From: Janibacter sp. CX7
GTDB taxonomy: Bacteria > Actinomycetota > Actinomycetes > Actinomycetales > Dermatophilaceae
Reading direction: 5' to 3'
DNA length: 64,000 nt
NCBI RefSeq assembly: GCF_024362365.1
Contig: NZ_CP101464.1
Coordinates: forward strand, 2,666,001-2,730,000
Below, piece after piece: positions 1 to 7,541 of this stretch; within the stretch, counting starts at the first letter, position 1; every line of letters begins with the position of its first letter. The position numbers were made by a program, and so were the translations under genes. The notes under the pieces were generated by a model that saw only the letters and a program-made list of their open reading frames with translations, did no database searches and was not told the origin of the DNA.

Positions 1-1290
1 CGGGAGCGCGACCTGCTCGGGCTGGCCGCGACGAATGCCCTGGAGCTCGGCATCGACATCGCCGGCCTCGACGCCGTCCTCATGGTCGGGTGGCCGGGCC
101 GGCTCGCCTCCGTGTGGCAGCAGGCCGGGCGCGCCGGGCGTGACGGCCAGGACGCGCTCGCCGTGCTCGTCGCCGCCGACGACCCGCTCGACACGTGGGT
201 GGTCGAGCACCCGGAGGCGATCTTCGACGCGCCGGTCGAGACGAGCGTGCTCGACCCGGGCAACGTGCACGTCCTCGTGCCGCACGTCGCCTGCGCGGCG
301 GCGGAGCTCCCGGTGACGCGCGACGACGAGCAGTGGTTCGGCCCGGGGCTGGAGGGTGTCCTCGAGGTGCTCGTGGCGCGGGGGCTGCTGCGCAAGCGGC
401 CAGGTGGCTGGTTCTGGACCCGCCCGGACCGACCCGGCGAGCACGTCTCGCTGCGCGGCATCGGCGAGGTGGTGAGCATCGTCGAGGGCCGGTCCGGCCG
501 GGTCATCGGCACGGTCGACGAGTCGTCGGCGCACTCGCAGGTCCACACCGGGGCCGTCCACGTCCACCAGGGGCGGCCCTACGTCGTCACCGAGCTCGAC
601 CTCGAGCAGGCCACCGCCACCGTCGTGCCCGGCGACCCCGGCTGGTCGACGCACGCCCAGTCGGTATCCTCCTTCGACATCGTCGCGGAGGAGTCCGGCG
701 TCGACCACGGGCCGGTGCGGGTCTCCTTCGGCCGGGTCGACGTGCGGCACCAGGTCACGGGGTTCCTCCGCCGGCTGCCGGGCGGCGAGGTCATCGGCCA
801 GCACCCGCTCGACCTGCCGGAGCGCACCCTGTCGACCCGGGCGGTCTGGTGGACGATGACGCCCGAGGCTCTTGCCGCCGCCGGCGTCGCCGAGGTCGAC
901 GTGCCGGGGGCGGCCCACGCCGCCGAGCACGCGGCGATCGGCATGCTCCCGCTGCTCGCGACGTGCGACCGGTGGGACATCGGCGGGGTGTCGACCGACC
1001 TGCACCCCGACACCGGGCTGCCGACGATCATGGTCTACGACGGGCAGCCCGGCGGGGCGGGCTTCGCGGCCCGGGCGCACGAGCAGATCGGAGCGTGGCT
1101 GGCGATGACCCGCGAGACGATCGCCCGCTGCGGGTGCGCCGGCCGGGGCTGCCCGGCCTGCGTCGTCTCCCCCAAGTGCGGCAACGGCAACGAACCCCTC
1201 GACGCGCGCGGCGCGGTCGCCCTGCTCGACCTGCTCCTGACCTCGCTCGGCCATAAGGTGGAGAACCGCCAGTCGTCGCGCTCGCGCTGA
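1..1290 (+). CDS. DEAD/DEAH-box helicase, C-terminal part (DECH helicase with DUF1998/MrfA-like zinc-binding end), 5' truncated by window
   Basis: The reading frame is open from base 1, so the start lies upstream. The first 40 residues contain the end of a superfamily 2 helicase core: motif V-like ATNALELGIDI and motif VI QQAGRAGRDG (arginine finger region). The rest is a long C-terminal domain ending in a cysteine cluster, CGCAGRGCPAC plus a further Cys in SPKCGNGNEP, typical of DUF1998/MZB domains of the YprA/MrfA type. Family knowledge: these are ATP-dependent DNA helicases, and MrfA-like members act in mitomycin-type damage repair. In actinobacteria this subfamily sits beside a tad locus (the 'helicase/secretion neighbourhood'), exactly as here (tad genes begin at 2.6 kb on the other strand, M. 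tuberculosis Rv3649-Rv3660c order). The Walker A/B part is outside the window. Confidence 0.9.
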   Translation, partial: RERDLLGLAATNALELGIDIAGLDAVLMVGWPGRLASVWQQAGRAGRDGQDALAVLVAADDPLDTWVVEHPEAIFDAPVETSVLDPGNVHVLVPHVACAAAELPVTRDDEQWFGPGLEGVLEVLVARGLLRKRPGGWFWTRPDRPGEHVSLRGIGEVVSIVEGRSGRVIGTVDESSAHSQVHTGAVHVHQGRPYVVTELDLEQATATVVPGDPGWSTHAQSVSSFDIVAEESGVDHGPVRVSFGRVDVRHQVTGFLRRLPGGEVIGQHPLDLPERTLSTRAVWWTMTPEALAAAGVAEVDVPGAAHAAEHAAIGMLPLLATCDRWDIGGVSTDLHPDTGLPTIMVYDGQPGGAGFAARAHEQIGAWLAMTRETIARCGCAGRGCPACVVSPKCGNGNEPLDARGAVALLDLLLTSLGHKVENRQSSRSR

Positions 1291-1309
1291 CCTCCCCGAA
1301 AGGACCCCC

Positions 1310-1855
1310 ATGGTCATCCTCGGCCTCATCCTCGTGCTCGTCGCCGTCGCCATCGGCGCGGCCCTGCTGCTCGGCACCCGGGCCCCAGAGGTCTCGGGGC
1401 AGGAGGTCGACATCCGCCTCTTCGACGCCGTGACGATCAACCTCAACCCGCTGACCCTGGTCATCGCCGGCATGCTGACGATGCTTCTCCTCTGGCTGGG
1501 TCTGGTGATGATCAAGGCAGCGCTGACCCGCAAGGCCAAGCAGCGCCGCCTGCGCAAGGAGCAGGAGGCCGAGTCCAAGCGACGCCTCGCCGAGCAGGAG
1601 GCCGCCCACCAGGAGGAGCTGCGCGAGCGCGAGCGCGCCCTCGACGACCAGCGCGTCTCGACCGACATCGCCCGCGAGCGGGCTGCGGTCGCGGAGCGCC
1701 ACGACCCGACGCTCGACGCGCCGACCGAGCGGATCAGCACCCGTGACGCCGCTCGCGGCGCTCCCGCGGACGACGCCACCCGCCCGATCGCGCGCGACGG
1801 TGGACCGGTCGACGACGCGACCCGCCGCCCCATCCGTCGCGATCACCGCCCCTGA
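1310..1855 (+). CDS. Small membrane protein with charged coiled-coil tail
   Basis: The 181-residue product starts at an ATG preceded by a GAAAGG ribosome-binding sequence. Residues 1-22 and about 46-70 are hydrophobic membrane segments. Residues 75-125 are rich in K/R/E/Q (KAKQRRLRKEQEAESKRR) and look like a coiled coil, and the last 55 residues are polar and probably disordered. The topology resembles LapA-type (lipopolysaccharide assembly) membrane proteins, with two N-terminal helices and a cytoplasmic coiled coil, but I do not recognise a specific family. It follows the helicase by 19 bp and may be cotranscribed with it. Function unknown. Confidence 0.7.
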   Translation: MVILGLILVLVAVAIGAALLLGTRAPEVSGQEVDIRLFDAVTINLNPLTLVIAGMLTMLLLWLGLVMIKAALTRKAKQRRLRKEQEAESKRRLAEQEAAHQEELRERERALDDQRVSTDIARERAAVAERHDPTLDAPTERISTRDAARGAPADDATRPIARDGGPVDDATRRPIRRDHRP

Positions 1856-1865
1856 CGGGCTCGCG

Positions 1866-2249
1866 ATGATCCTCGTCGGCCTGGTGCTCTCAGCACTCGC
1901 GGCCGCCCTTCACGTCTTCATCTGGTACCTCGAGTCCTTCGCGTGGACGACCCGCGCCCGGGCCGTCTTCGGCACGAGCGCCGAGGAGGCCGAGGCCACG
2001 CGTGAGCTCGCCTTCAACCAGGGCTTCTACAACCTCTTCCTCGCGGTCGCCGTCATCATCGGGATCGTCGTCCACGCCCTGGGCCATGACGCCGTCGGCC
2101 TGACGCTCGTGCTCACCGGCACGGTCTCGATGCTCGCCGCGAGCCTGGTGCTGCTCCTCTCGAGCCCCGACAAGGCCGCTGCCGCCGTCAAGCAGGGCGC
2201 CCTGCCGGCGGTGGGCATCGTCCTGGTCGTCGCCGGCCTCGTCCTGTGA
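1866..2249 (+). CDS. DUF1304 family four-helix membrane protein
   Basis: The 127-residue protein has four predicted transmembrane helices (about 2-20, 50-69, 77-96, 108-127). It carries the family's conserved polar features: HVFIWYLESFAW near the N-terminus and AFNQGFYNLFLA in helix 2. Length and pattern match DUF1304 (YqhA/YwiC-like small membrane proteins) of unknown function. I chose ATG 1866 rather than an in-frame ATG at 1743 because the first 41 residues of the longer frame overlap the upstream gene and are low-complexity. The 3' half is overlapped antisense by the extended TadE-like frame at 1890..2615. Confidence 0.85.
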   Translation: MILVGLVLSALAAALHVFIWYLESFAWTTRARAVFGTSAEEAEATRELAFNQGFYNLFLAVAVIIGIVVHALGHDAVGLTLVLTGTVSMLAASLVLLLSSPDKAAAAVKQGALPAVGIVLVVAGLVL

Positions 2250-2615
2250 GGCCTGCTCGGGCCCGGCCCGAGCGGTCCCCTCGGCCGTCTCCGGTCCCGC
2301 CCCACCGAGGCGAAGGGGGATGCTCGCCGCCACCGTCACCGTCACGTCTCCCCCGCCGGTGACCCGGCACGAGCGGACGGCCGTGTCGTGGAGGCCAGCG
2401 ACCCGACCGGCCTCCGCGCACGCCGCGGCGGGGTCGGACCGCTCCTGGTAGTCGATCGCCCCGGCGAGGGCCGCGAGGTCGGCGGCGGACCGGGCGACGT
2501 GCGCGGCTCGGACCGCGCTCAGCACGGCGAGCGCGGCGACGGTCACCGTGAGGACGACGGCGATGACGCCCAGCGACAGCACGGTCGAGCTGCCCGCATC
2601 GTCATGACGGCGCAT
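1890..2615 (-). CDS. TadE-like pilus/secretion protein (Rv3654c type), apparently extended at its 3' end
   Basis: The last gene of the tad operon. It overlaps the upstream tadE by 14 nt. The first ~118 residues are a normal member of the 'helicase/secretion neighbourhood TadE-like' family: DAGSSTVLSLGVI, one transmembrane helix (about 10-33), then AAHVARSAADLAALAGA and a cysteine pair. Family members usually stop just after an ARAGP-like end. Here the frame continues from TARAGPEQ for about 120 further residues, which are simply the antisense of the DUF1304 gene (charged, E/D/R/G-rich). The natural stop therefore seems to have been lost. The true C-terminus may be near 2250 if there is a frameshift or sequence error. 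Role: pseudopilin-like or minor component of the Tad machine at the membrane (inferred). Confidence 0.65.
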   Translation of the reverse strand: MRRHDDAGSSTVLSLGVIAVVLTVTVAALAVLSAVRAAHVARSAADLAALAGAIDYQERSDPAAACAEAGRVAGLHDTAVRSCRVTGGGDVTVTVAASIPLRLGGAGPETAEGTARAGPEQASQDEAGDDQDDAHRRQGALLDGGSGLVGAREEQHQARGEHRDRAGEHERQADGVMAQGVDDDPDDDGDREEEVVEALVEGELTRGLGLLGARAEDGPGAGRPREGLEVPDEDVKGGREC

Positions 2616-2985
2616 CGGCGGACTCCACCCGTGCCGTCGACGAGCACGTGCTGTCGTCGGTGACGAAGCCCAAGCCGGCAGGCGCCGGGCTGGTCACCGT
2701 GACCGAGACGTCCTGACCGGAGCGGGACACGTCGATCGCGGCCCCCTCGGGGGCGGTGCGCTCGGCGAGACCGACGGCCCGGTCGGCACTCTCGCCGCGG
2801 GCGAGCTCGCGCACGGCCACCCGGGCGGCGTCGACGCAGCGCACCCGGTCGACGCCCCAGGACAGTGCCGAGAGGCAGATGACGAGGACGAGGACGACCG
2901 CGGGGAGGGTGAGGGCGAGCTCCGCCGTCACCATCCCCGCGTCGCCGACGCCCCTAGCGGATGCCGAGCGCCTCGAGGATGACAC
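2602..2985 (-). CDS. TadE family protein (Rv3655c type)
   Basis: The 127-residue product contains GDAGMVTAELALTLPAVV, the prepilin-like TadE signature (Gly, then four residues, then Glu, followed by a hydrophobic helix at about 20-45). TadE pseudopilins are processed by the Tad prepilin peptidase and help assemble Flp pili. The C-terminal 70 residues form a small extracytoplasmic domain with two cysteines (one at C50, one in DDSTCSS). The upstream start (ATG 2985) overlaps the pilin gene by 32 nt. A shorter product from the Met of MVTAE (2934) would remove the leader Gly, so the longer start is preferred. Confidence 0.85.
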   Translation of the reverse strand: MSSSRRSASARGVGDAGMVTAELALTLPAVVLVLVICLSALSWGVDRVRCVDAARVAVRELARGESADRAVGLAERTAPEGAAIDVSRSGQDVSVTVTSPAPAGLGFVTDDSTCSSTARVESADAPS

Positions 2986-3145
2986 CCGACAGCCCCGACT
3001 TGATGCCCCCGGACTTCACCACGGCCAGCAGCACGATGGCGAAGGTGCACGCGGCGAGCGTGCCGACGGCGTACTCCGCTGTCGTCATGCCCGCCTCGCA
3101 CGCCAGCCGGGCCCGGTGCCCCCACCGGACGATGGACCTCTCCAT
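2954..3145 (-). CDS. DUF4244 protein, probable major Flp-type pilin
   Basis: The 63-residue protein starts at an ATG preceded by a strong GGGAGGAGA ribosome-binding site. The short basic leader ends in ACEAG, followed by MTTAEYAVGTLAACTF. This is the class III (Flp) prepilin pattern: cleavage after Gly, Glu at +5, Tyr at +6, then a hydrophobic helix. Members of DUF4244 (M. tuberculosis Rv3656c) occupy this slot between TadC and TadE in actinobacterial tad loci. The strong ribosome site and small size fit a highly expressed pilus subunit (inference). No prepilin peptidase gene is visible in the operon, so it must be encoded elsewhere. Confidence 0.85.
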   Translation of the reverse strand: MERSIVRWGHRARLACEAGMTTAEYAVGTLAACTFAIVLLAVVKSGGIKSGLSGVILEALGIR

Positions 3146-3394
3146 GGGACTCTCCTCCCGTCGGCGGCACCGTGTGTGCCGCGGTGGTTCCACCCTTCGC
3201 CCGGCGGCGGTCCCGCGGGAGGGTCATCGGGAGTCTGTGGACTGCGCCCGTCGGTGGGGGTGGCCTGGGGACAACGGGTGGAGGTGGTCCCGACCGGATC
3301 ATCGGCACGCAATCACCTCGACACAGGCTGCTCCGTCGCGGCCGGTCACATGCGCCGACCGACCTACCCGCGGCGCGAAGCCCGGCGCGCAGGC

Positions 3395-3949
3395 TCAACC
3401 GAGCTGGGTGCCGACGAGCACGACGACGACCGGCACGACGGCCGTGGCGATGAAGGCGGGCAGGAAGCACAGCCCGAGCGGCAGCACGAGCATGACCGCG
3501 GCCCGGCCTCCCGCCGCCTCGAGACGACGCGCCTCGGTGTCGCGCAGGGTCGCGGCCGCGTCGAGCAGCACCGATGCCGACGGCGCTCCCACGGCATCGG
3601 CGACGACGAAGGCCGTGGCCGTCGGCCCCCACACCCGGCGTGCGTAGCCCCACGCCCGGCCCATCGGGCGCCCCCAGCGAAGGGCGGCCGCCACCTTGCG
3701 CAGATCGGCGGCGGCTCCCTCCGCCGCCACGTCGGCGACCTCTTCGAGGGCCTGGACGAGACCTCGACCGGACTGCAGGGCCAGGGCGAGCAGGACGCTC
3801 GCGTCGGCCACGTCGTCGACGGTCAGGGGCTGCGGCGGGTCCTGCGCGGATGCCCGGTCCACCTCGCGACGGCGCACGTCGACCAGCCGCGACCGCGACG
3901 GCCACAGCACGACCGCCGCGACGACGAGGAGCAGCACCGGGAGCGTCAT
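3395..3949 (-). CDS. tadC: Type II secretion F-family membrane protein, TadC-like (Rv3657c type)
   Basis: The 184-residue protein has a hydrophobic N-terminal helix, a cytoplasmic T2SF domain (DDVADASVLLALALQSGRGL to LRDTEARRLEAAGG) and C-terminal hydrophobic helices at about 145-184. T2SF proteins form the inner-membrane platform on which the TadA ATPase drives pilus assembly. The ATG at 3949 overlaps the tadB stop by 4 nt (ATGA), showing translational coupling. About 250 bp follow before the pilin gene, where the strong pilin ribosome site lies. Confidence 0.88.
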   Translation of the reverse strand: MTLPVLLLVVAAVVLWPSRSRLVDVRRREVDRASAQDPPQPLTVDDVADASVLLALALQSGRGLVQALEEVADVAAEGAAADLRKVAAALRWGRPMGRAWGYARRVWGPTATAFVVADAVGAPSASVLLDAAATLRDTEARRLEAAGGRAAVMLVLPLGLCFLPAFIATAVVPVVVVLVGTQLG

Positions 3950-4629
3950 CGCTCGTCCCGCGGGGCGACGGCGCGTGCGAGCAGCCACCGGCAGACCAGC
4001 CACCCGGCGGCCGTCAGGCCCAACCCCACGACCGCGCTGATCACCGTCAGGGCGCTGTGCCCGTAGACCTCCCACGGGGTCAGCCCGAAGGCGAGCCCGG
4101 CGAGCAGACCGACGAGGGGCAGCAGGGTGAGCAGGTGCATCGTCGAACGGGCGCCTGCCGTCGCGGCGTCGAGCCGTCTGCGGGCCTGCACGCGGGCGCG
4201 CAGCACCTGTGCGCTCGTCGCCATGGAGGGCGCGAGCGCGACCCCGAGGCCCTCGCTGAGCGACCAGGCGCCGGCGACGGGACGCAGCTCCGGGTGGTGC
4301 AGGGCATGGCGTCGCCACACCCCGCCGGCGGCTCCCCCGGCGGTCAGCTCGTCGCCGACCTCCTCGAGCACCCCGTGCCACGGGTCCGGCGCCTCGCCGA
4401 CGACGGCGGCGACCGCCGTGACCGGTGTGGCTCCCGAGCGCAGGGCCATGGCGAGCAGGTCGGCGACGGCGGCCATCGACTCCAGGTCCGCCAGCCGTCC
4501 CCTCACGCGCCGCGCGCGCCAGGGCGCGCCCGCACCCCGACCCGCCGGCCCGCTCAGCGACGCGGGCTGCTGACGCCCCGGCCACACGAGGGCGGCCGCG
4601 AGCACGAGACCGATGACGGCGAGCGTCAT
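3946..4629 (-). CDS. tadB: Type II secretion F-family membrane protein, TadB-like (Rv3658c type)
   Basis: The 227-residue protein starts with a hydrophobic helix (2-18). It is followed by a T2SF cytoplasmic domain (LADLESMAAVADLLAMALRS through LRARVQARRRLDAATAG) and two C-terminal transmembrane helices. It is the second inner-membrane platform subunit of the Tad machine. The ATG overlaps the tadA stop by 4 nt, and its own stop overlaps tadC by 4 nt. It is shorter than the about 300 residues of proteobacterial TadB, as is usual for the actinobacterial forms. Confidence 0.88.
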   Translation of the reverse strand: MTLAVIGLVLAAALVWPGRQQPASLSGPAGRGAGAPWRARRVRGRLADLESMAAVADLLAMALRSGATPVTAVAAVVGEAPDPWHGVLEEVGDELTAGGAAGGVWRRHALHHPELRPVAGAWSLSEGLGVALAPSMATSAQVLRARVQARRRLDAATAGARSTMHLLTLLPLVGLLAGLAFGLTPWEVYGHSALTVISAVVGLGLTAAGWLVCRWLLARAVAPRDER

Positions 4630-5663
4630 GCGCCCACCCCCGGCAGCGGACCGATGGAGTCGACGACCCGGCGTCCGCCCACCCGTCGCAGGTGGACGAC
4701 GATCTCCAGCGCGCTGGCCATCTGGGCGCGCACGGCCTCGCGGCCCATGCCGGCGAGCGCGCCGAGTGCCTCGATCCGGCTCGGTACATCCTCGGCACGG
4801 TTGGCGTGCAGCGTGCCGCAGCCGCCCTCGTGGCCGGTGTTGAGCGCGAGCAGCAGGTCGCGCACCTCTGCTCCGCGCACCTCGCCGACGACGAGCCGGT
4901 CCGGGCGCATGCGCAGGGCCTGCCTCACGAGGTCGACCATCGTCACCTCGCCGGCGCCCTCGGTGTTGGCCGAGCGCGCCTGCAGCCGCACGACGTGCGG
5001 ATGGCCGACCTGGATCTCGCCGACGTCCTCGACGACGACCAGTCGCTCGGCCGCAGGCACCTCGGCGAGCAGGGCCGCCAGGAGGGTGGTCTTGCCCGTG
5101 CCCGTCCCCCCGGTGACGACGTAGGCCCGCCGCTCGGCGACCACATCGCGCAGCTGGTCGGCCTGCTGCGGGGTGGCCATGCCCAGGTCGACGAGCGCAC
5201 CGAGCCCACCGCCGCGGTGACGCGGGATCCGCAGGCTGAGGTGGGCGCCGCCGGCCACCAGTGGCGGCAGCACCGCGTGCAGGCGGATCCCTCGCGGCAG
5301 CAGACCGTCCACCCAGGGCTGGGCGTCGTCGAGCCTCCTGCCGGCCGTCGCCGAGAGCCGGGTCGCCAGCCGTCGCACGGCGTCGGCGTCACCGACGTCG
5401 AGGTCGGCCCGGGTCACGCCCTCTCCCCGGTCGACCCACACCGACCCGTCGCCGTTGACGAGGACGTCGGTCACCCGCTCGTCCTCGACGAGCGGGTCGA
5501 GCACCCCCAGACCCATGAGATCGGCGCGCAGCTCCCCCGACCGCCGCCGGGCGCCGCCGCTGCCGAGCCGCACCGCCTCGCTGCGGGCGACCTCGTCGAT
5601 GACGCCCGGGTCGGGAGCGCGCCCCGCCTCGACCTGGGCGTCGATGGCGCTCGACCACCTCAT
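4626..5663 (-). CDS. cpaF: Type II/IV secretion ATPase of the Tad pilus, TadA/CpaF (Rv3659c type)
   Basis: The 345-residue cytoplasmic hexameric ATPase powers Flp pilus assembly. Visible motifs: an N-terminal domain with LGVLDPLVEDERVTDVLVNG, Walker A GGTGTGKTT (about 184-192), an Asp-box region VVVEDVGEIQVGHP, Walker B-like RMRPDRLVVGEVRGAE, and the His box TGHEGGCGTLHAN. The start ATG 5663 overlaps the stop of the upstream cpaE-like gene by 4 nt. A longer in-frame extension to 6479 exists but only shadows the cpaE-like gene. All key residues are present, so the motor should be active. Confidence 0.93.
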   Translation of the reverse strand: MRWSSAIDAQVEAGRAPDPGVIDEVARSEAVRLGSGGARRRSGELRADLMGLGVLDPLVEDERVTDVLVNGDGSVWVDRGEGVTRADLDVGDADAVRRLATRLSATAGRRLDDAQPWVDGLLPRGIRLHAVLPPLVAGGAHLSLRIPRHRGGGLGALVDLGMATPQQADQLRDVVAERRAYVVTGGTGTGKTTLLAALLAEVPAAERLVVVEDVGEIQVGHPHVVRLQARSANTEGAGEVTMVDLVRQALRMRPDRLVVGEVRGAEVRDLLLALNTGHEGGCGTLHANRAEDVPSRIEALGALAGMGREAVRAQMASALEIVVHLRRVGGRRVVDSIGPLPGVGA

Positions 5664-6376
5664 GACGCGAGTCCGAGCACCCGCTCGGCCAGCGGCGCCG
5701 ACGACGCCGGCAGCGCCGCCGCGAGCGACCGGGCGACCTCGCCGACCGCGCCCCGGGGCCGCGGCGCGCGCCCGTGGGCCTCGTCGCGCAGCACCCCCGG
5801 GTCGTCGGCCAGGTGGTCGAGCAGGGGTACCCCGAGATGCTCCGCCGCCCGGTCGGCGACCCGCTCTGCACGACGAGGTCCCCGAGTGACGAGCAGGGTG
5901 CTCTCGGCGAGTCCGCCGAGCGTCCCGACGATGGCCTCGCCGTCGCGCAGCCACCGGGGGCGCAGCCCGACGACGACCACGAGGGCGTCGGTAAGCTCCT
6001 GCCACACGGGCGGCACCCGTCCGCTGCACGGCAGGTCGACGACGACCGGCCCGCCGGCCGCCAGTCCGCGCACGACATCGGTCACCGCCTGCGGCGAGGG
6101 GCGTCGACCCCGCGCCGCGAGCACCGGGACCGGCCCCTGGGGCAGCGCCCGGCGCAGTCGACCGACGTCGACCTCCCCTTCGTGCTCGGCGAGGTCCGCC
6201 CAGCGCAGACCGTCCTCGTGCTCGACGGCGACGGTCGCGTCGAGACCGCCCGCGCCGAAGGCCGCGTCGACGAGCACGGGCGAGCCGTGACGGGCAAGGA
6301 CGGTCGCGGTGACGGCCGCGAGGGTGGAGACGCCCAGCCCGCCGGAGGCGCCGGTGACGATGACGATCGGGTGCAT
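5660..6376 (-). CDS. CpaE-like/septum-site-determining MinD-family protein of the tad locus (Rv3660c type)
   Basis: The 238-residue P-loop protein opens with IVIVTGASGGLGVSTLAA, a deviant Walker A in which the usual KGGxGKT lysine is replaced, as is typical of the actinobacterial CpaE-like subfamily. VLVDAAFGAGGLD and VVVDLPCSG follow as switch regions. CpaE proteins localise Tad machines to the pole or septum. It is the first gene of the operon; the 6C RNA gene lies about 110 nt upstream on the same strand, as between Rv3660c and Rv3661 in M. tuberculosis. Loss of the lysine suggests weak or no ATP hydrolysis (inference). Confidence 0.88.
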   Translation of the reverse strand: MHPIVIVTGASGGLGVSTLAAVTATVLARHGSPVLVDAAFGAGGLDATVAVEHEDGLRWADLAEHEGEVDVGRLRRALPQGPVPVLAARGRRPSPQAVTDVVRGLAAGGPVVVDLPCSGRVPPVWQELTDALVVVVGLRPRWLRDGEAIVGTLGGLAESTLLVTRGPRRAERVADRAAEHLGVPLLDHLADDPGVLRDEAHGRAPRPRGAVGEVARSLAAALPASSAPLAERVLGLAS

Positions 6377-6486
6377 GCCTTCGACCCTGCCGCGCGAGCA
6401 GGTGCGGGGAGTCCCCCTTCGTCAGCCTGTGGACGGACCGACCGGAGCCCGCGAGCCTGTGGACGACGAGCGATGACACCGTGCCC

Positions 6487-6590
6487 GGAAAAGGGGACGG
6501 CCCCGGCGGGGGAGCGCCGGGGCCGTCAACGCGCGGGCTCCGGGGGGGAGGGAGCCGTGCGTTGGCCGCTCAACCCGAAGGGAGCAGCTG
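6487..6590 (-). ncRNA. 6C small RNA (B11/ncRv13660c homologue)
   Basis: Read on the minus strand, this stretch folds into two strong hairpins with C-rich loops, the hallmark of the actinobacterial 6C RNA. Hairpin 1 pairs CAACGC with GCGTTG and GGCTCC with GGAGCC around the loop CTCCCCCCC (about 6532-6572). Hairpin 2 is a perfect 13-bp stem (6496-6508 with 6515-6527) with loop CTCCCC, followed by CCCTTTT, an intrinsic terminator. The position upstream of the CpaE-like gene is the same as for M. tuberculosis B11. In that species the RNA affects growth and cell division through its C-rich loops (family knowledge). The 5' end is placed 7-8 nt after the -10 box and is approximate. Confidence 0.88.
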
Positions 6591-6596
6591 AGAACA

Positions 6597-6624
6597 AGAG
6601 TAACTCGCGTGAGCAGAAAGGCAA
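6597..6624 (-). promoter_or_regulatory. Probable promoter of the 6C RNA
   Basis: On the minus strand TTGCCT (6624-6619) is separated by 16 bp from TACTCT (6602-6597), which fits the actinobacterial TAnnnT -10 pattern. Start of transcription would be near 6590. It lies between the stop of the Fic-like gene and the RNA, in a patch of visibly lower GC. Confidence 0.6.
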
Positions 6625-6654
6625 TTCGGATGCGCCACGACGCGCCGAGCGGCC

Positions 6655-7509
6655 CTAGCCCAGGCGGCCGGCCCGCACCGAGTCGGCCACGCGCCACCCC
6701 TCCTCCGCACCGGCGACGAGCGAGTCGCCGCAGTGGGTGAGCCACAGGACGACCCCGGGCTGGCCACCGTGGACATAGCCGTTGAGCGAGCCGAGATAGG
6801 CGGGGCCGCCCTCGTGGCCGTGCCCGGCCTCGGGCACCGCCACCCCCGTCGGGTCGAGCCCGGTCGCGGCGATGAGCGCCCGCTCGACGGCCCGGGCGAC
6901 GAGGCCGTTGCCCACGACGAAGGGCCGGGTCGCCGCGATCTCCGCGTGGACGATCGAGGCGACGACCAGTGCCGGGGCCTCACTGGCGTTGCGCATCAGC
7001 TCGATGATCCCGTCGAGCCGCGCACGCAGCTCGGTCCCCGTCGGGGCCGGTCCGAGGTCGCTGAACTCCTCGCACCCCTCCCCCTCGACCCGCGGCCGCC
7101 CGAGCTGGTCACGGTCGCCGACCAGCTGCGCCGCGGCGGCGGTGTGCAGCCGGGCGAGCGCCTGCCCGGGCGAGCGGGTCACGAGGTCGCGCAGGTGCTC
7201 CGTCTCCGCGGTCGCGGCGATCGAGCCGTGGATGACCCGCTCGGCGGGGTCCGGCTCGGGGTTGCGCTCCCGGGCGCCGCGCATGAGGTCGCGCACGATC
7301 GTCGCCGTCGAGCGCGCCCCGTCGAGCTCGGCACTCGCCCACGCCCCGCGGACCCGCGACTCCGCGGAGGCCTCGGGGATGCGGCGACGCAGCGCCTCGT
7401 GCCAGCGGAGGTTGGTGCACACCTCGCGCGCCCGCTCGGACGCGGCGGCCACGTCGGGCAGGTCGGCGAGCTGGGTCAGGGCGGTGACGAGCGGGCTGGA
7501 GTCTGGCAC
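6655..7509 (-). CDS. Fic-fold family protein with degenerate active-site motif
   Basis: The 284-residue protein is related to the Fic family. The canonical AMPylation motif HxFx(D/E)GNGRxxR corresponds here to RPFVVGNGLVARAV (about 190-203): GNG is kept, but the catalytic His is Arg, the acidic residue is Val, and the following Arg is Leu. Classic AMP transfer is therefore unlikely, and some other binding or regulatory role is possible. The start is a GTG at 7509 with a TACGCT -10 box (7516-7521) 6 nt upstream, implying a leaderless mRNA. It is transcribed divergently from the sensor kinase with only 32 bp between the start codons. Confidence 0.7.
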   Translation of the reverse strand: MPDSSPLVTALTQLADLPDVAAASERAREVCTNLRWHEALRRRIPEASAESRVRGAWASAELDGARSTATIVRDLMRGARERNPEPDPAERVIHGSIAATAETEHLRDLVTRSPGQALARLHTAAAAQLVGDRDQLGRPRVEGEGCEEFSDLGPAPTGTELRARLDGIIELMRNASEAPALVVASIVHAEIAATRPFVVGNGLVARAVERALIAATGLDPTGVAVPEAGHGHEGGPAYLGSLNGYVHGGQPGVVLWLTHCGDSLVAGAEEGWRVADSVRAGRLG

Positions 7510-7541
7510 CCCGACAGCGTAGGCGGGACTAGGGTTCGCGC
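7510..7541. promoter_or_regulatory. Compact divergent intergenic region with two leaderless -10 boxes
   Basis: Within 32 bp, TACGCT on the minus strand (7521-7516) lies 6 nt before GTG 7509, and TAGGGT on the plus strand (7530-7535) lies 6 nt before ATG 7542. The -10 boxes are 8 bp apart, so each -35 element would fall inside or beyond the opposite promoter. The two genes should compete for RNA polymerase. Confidence 0.65.
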
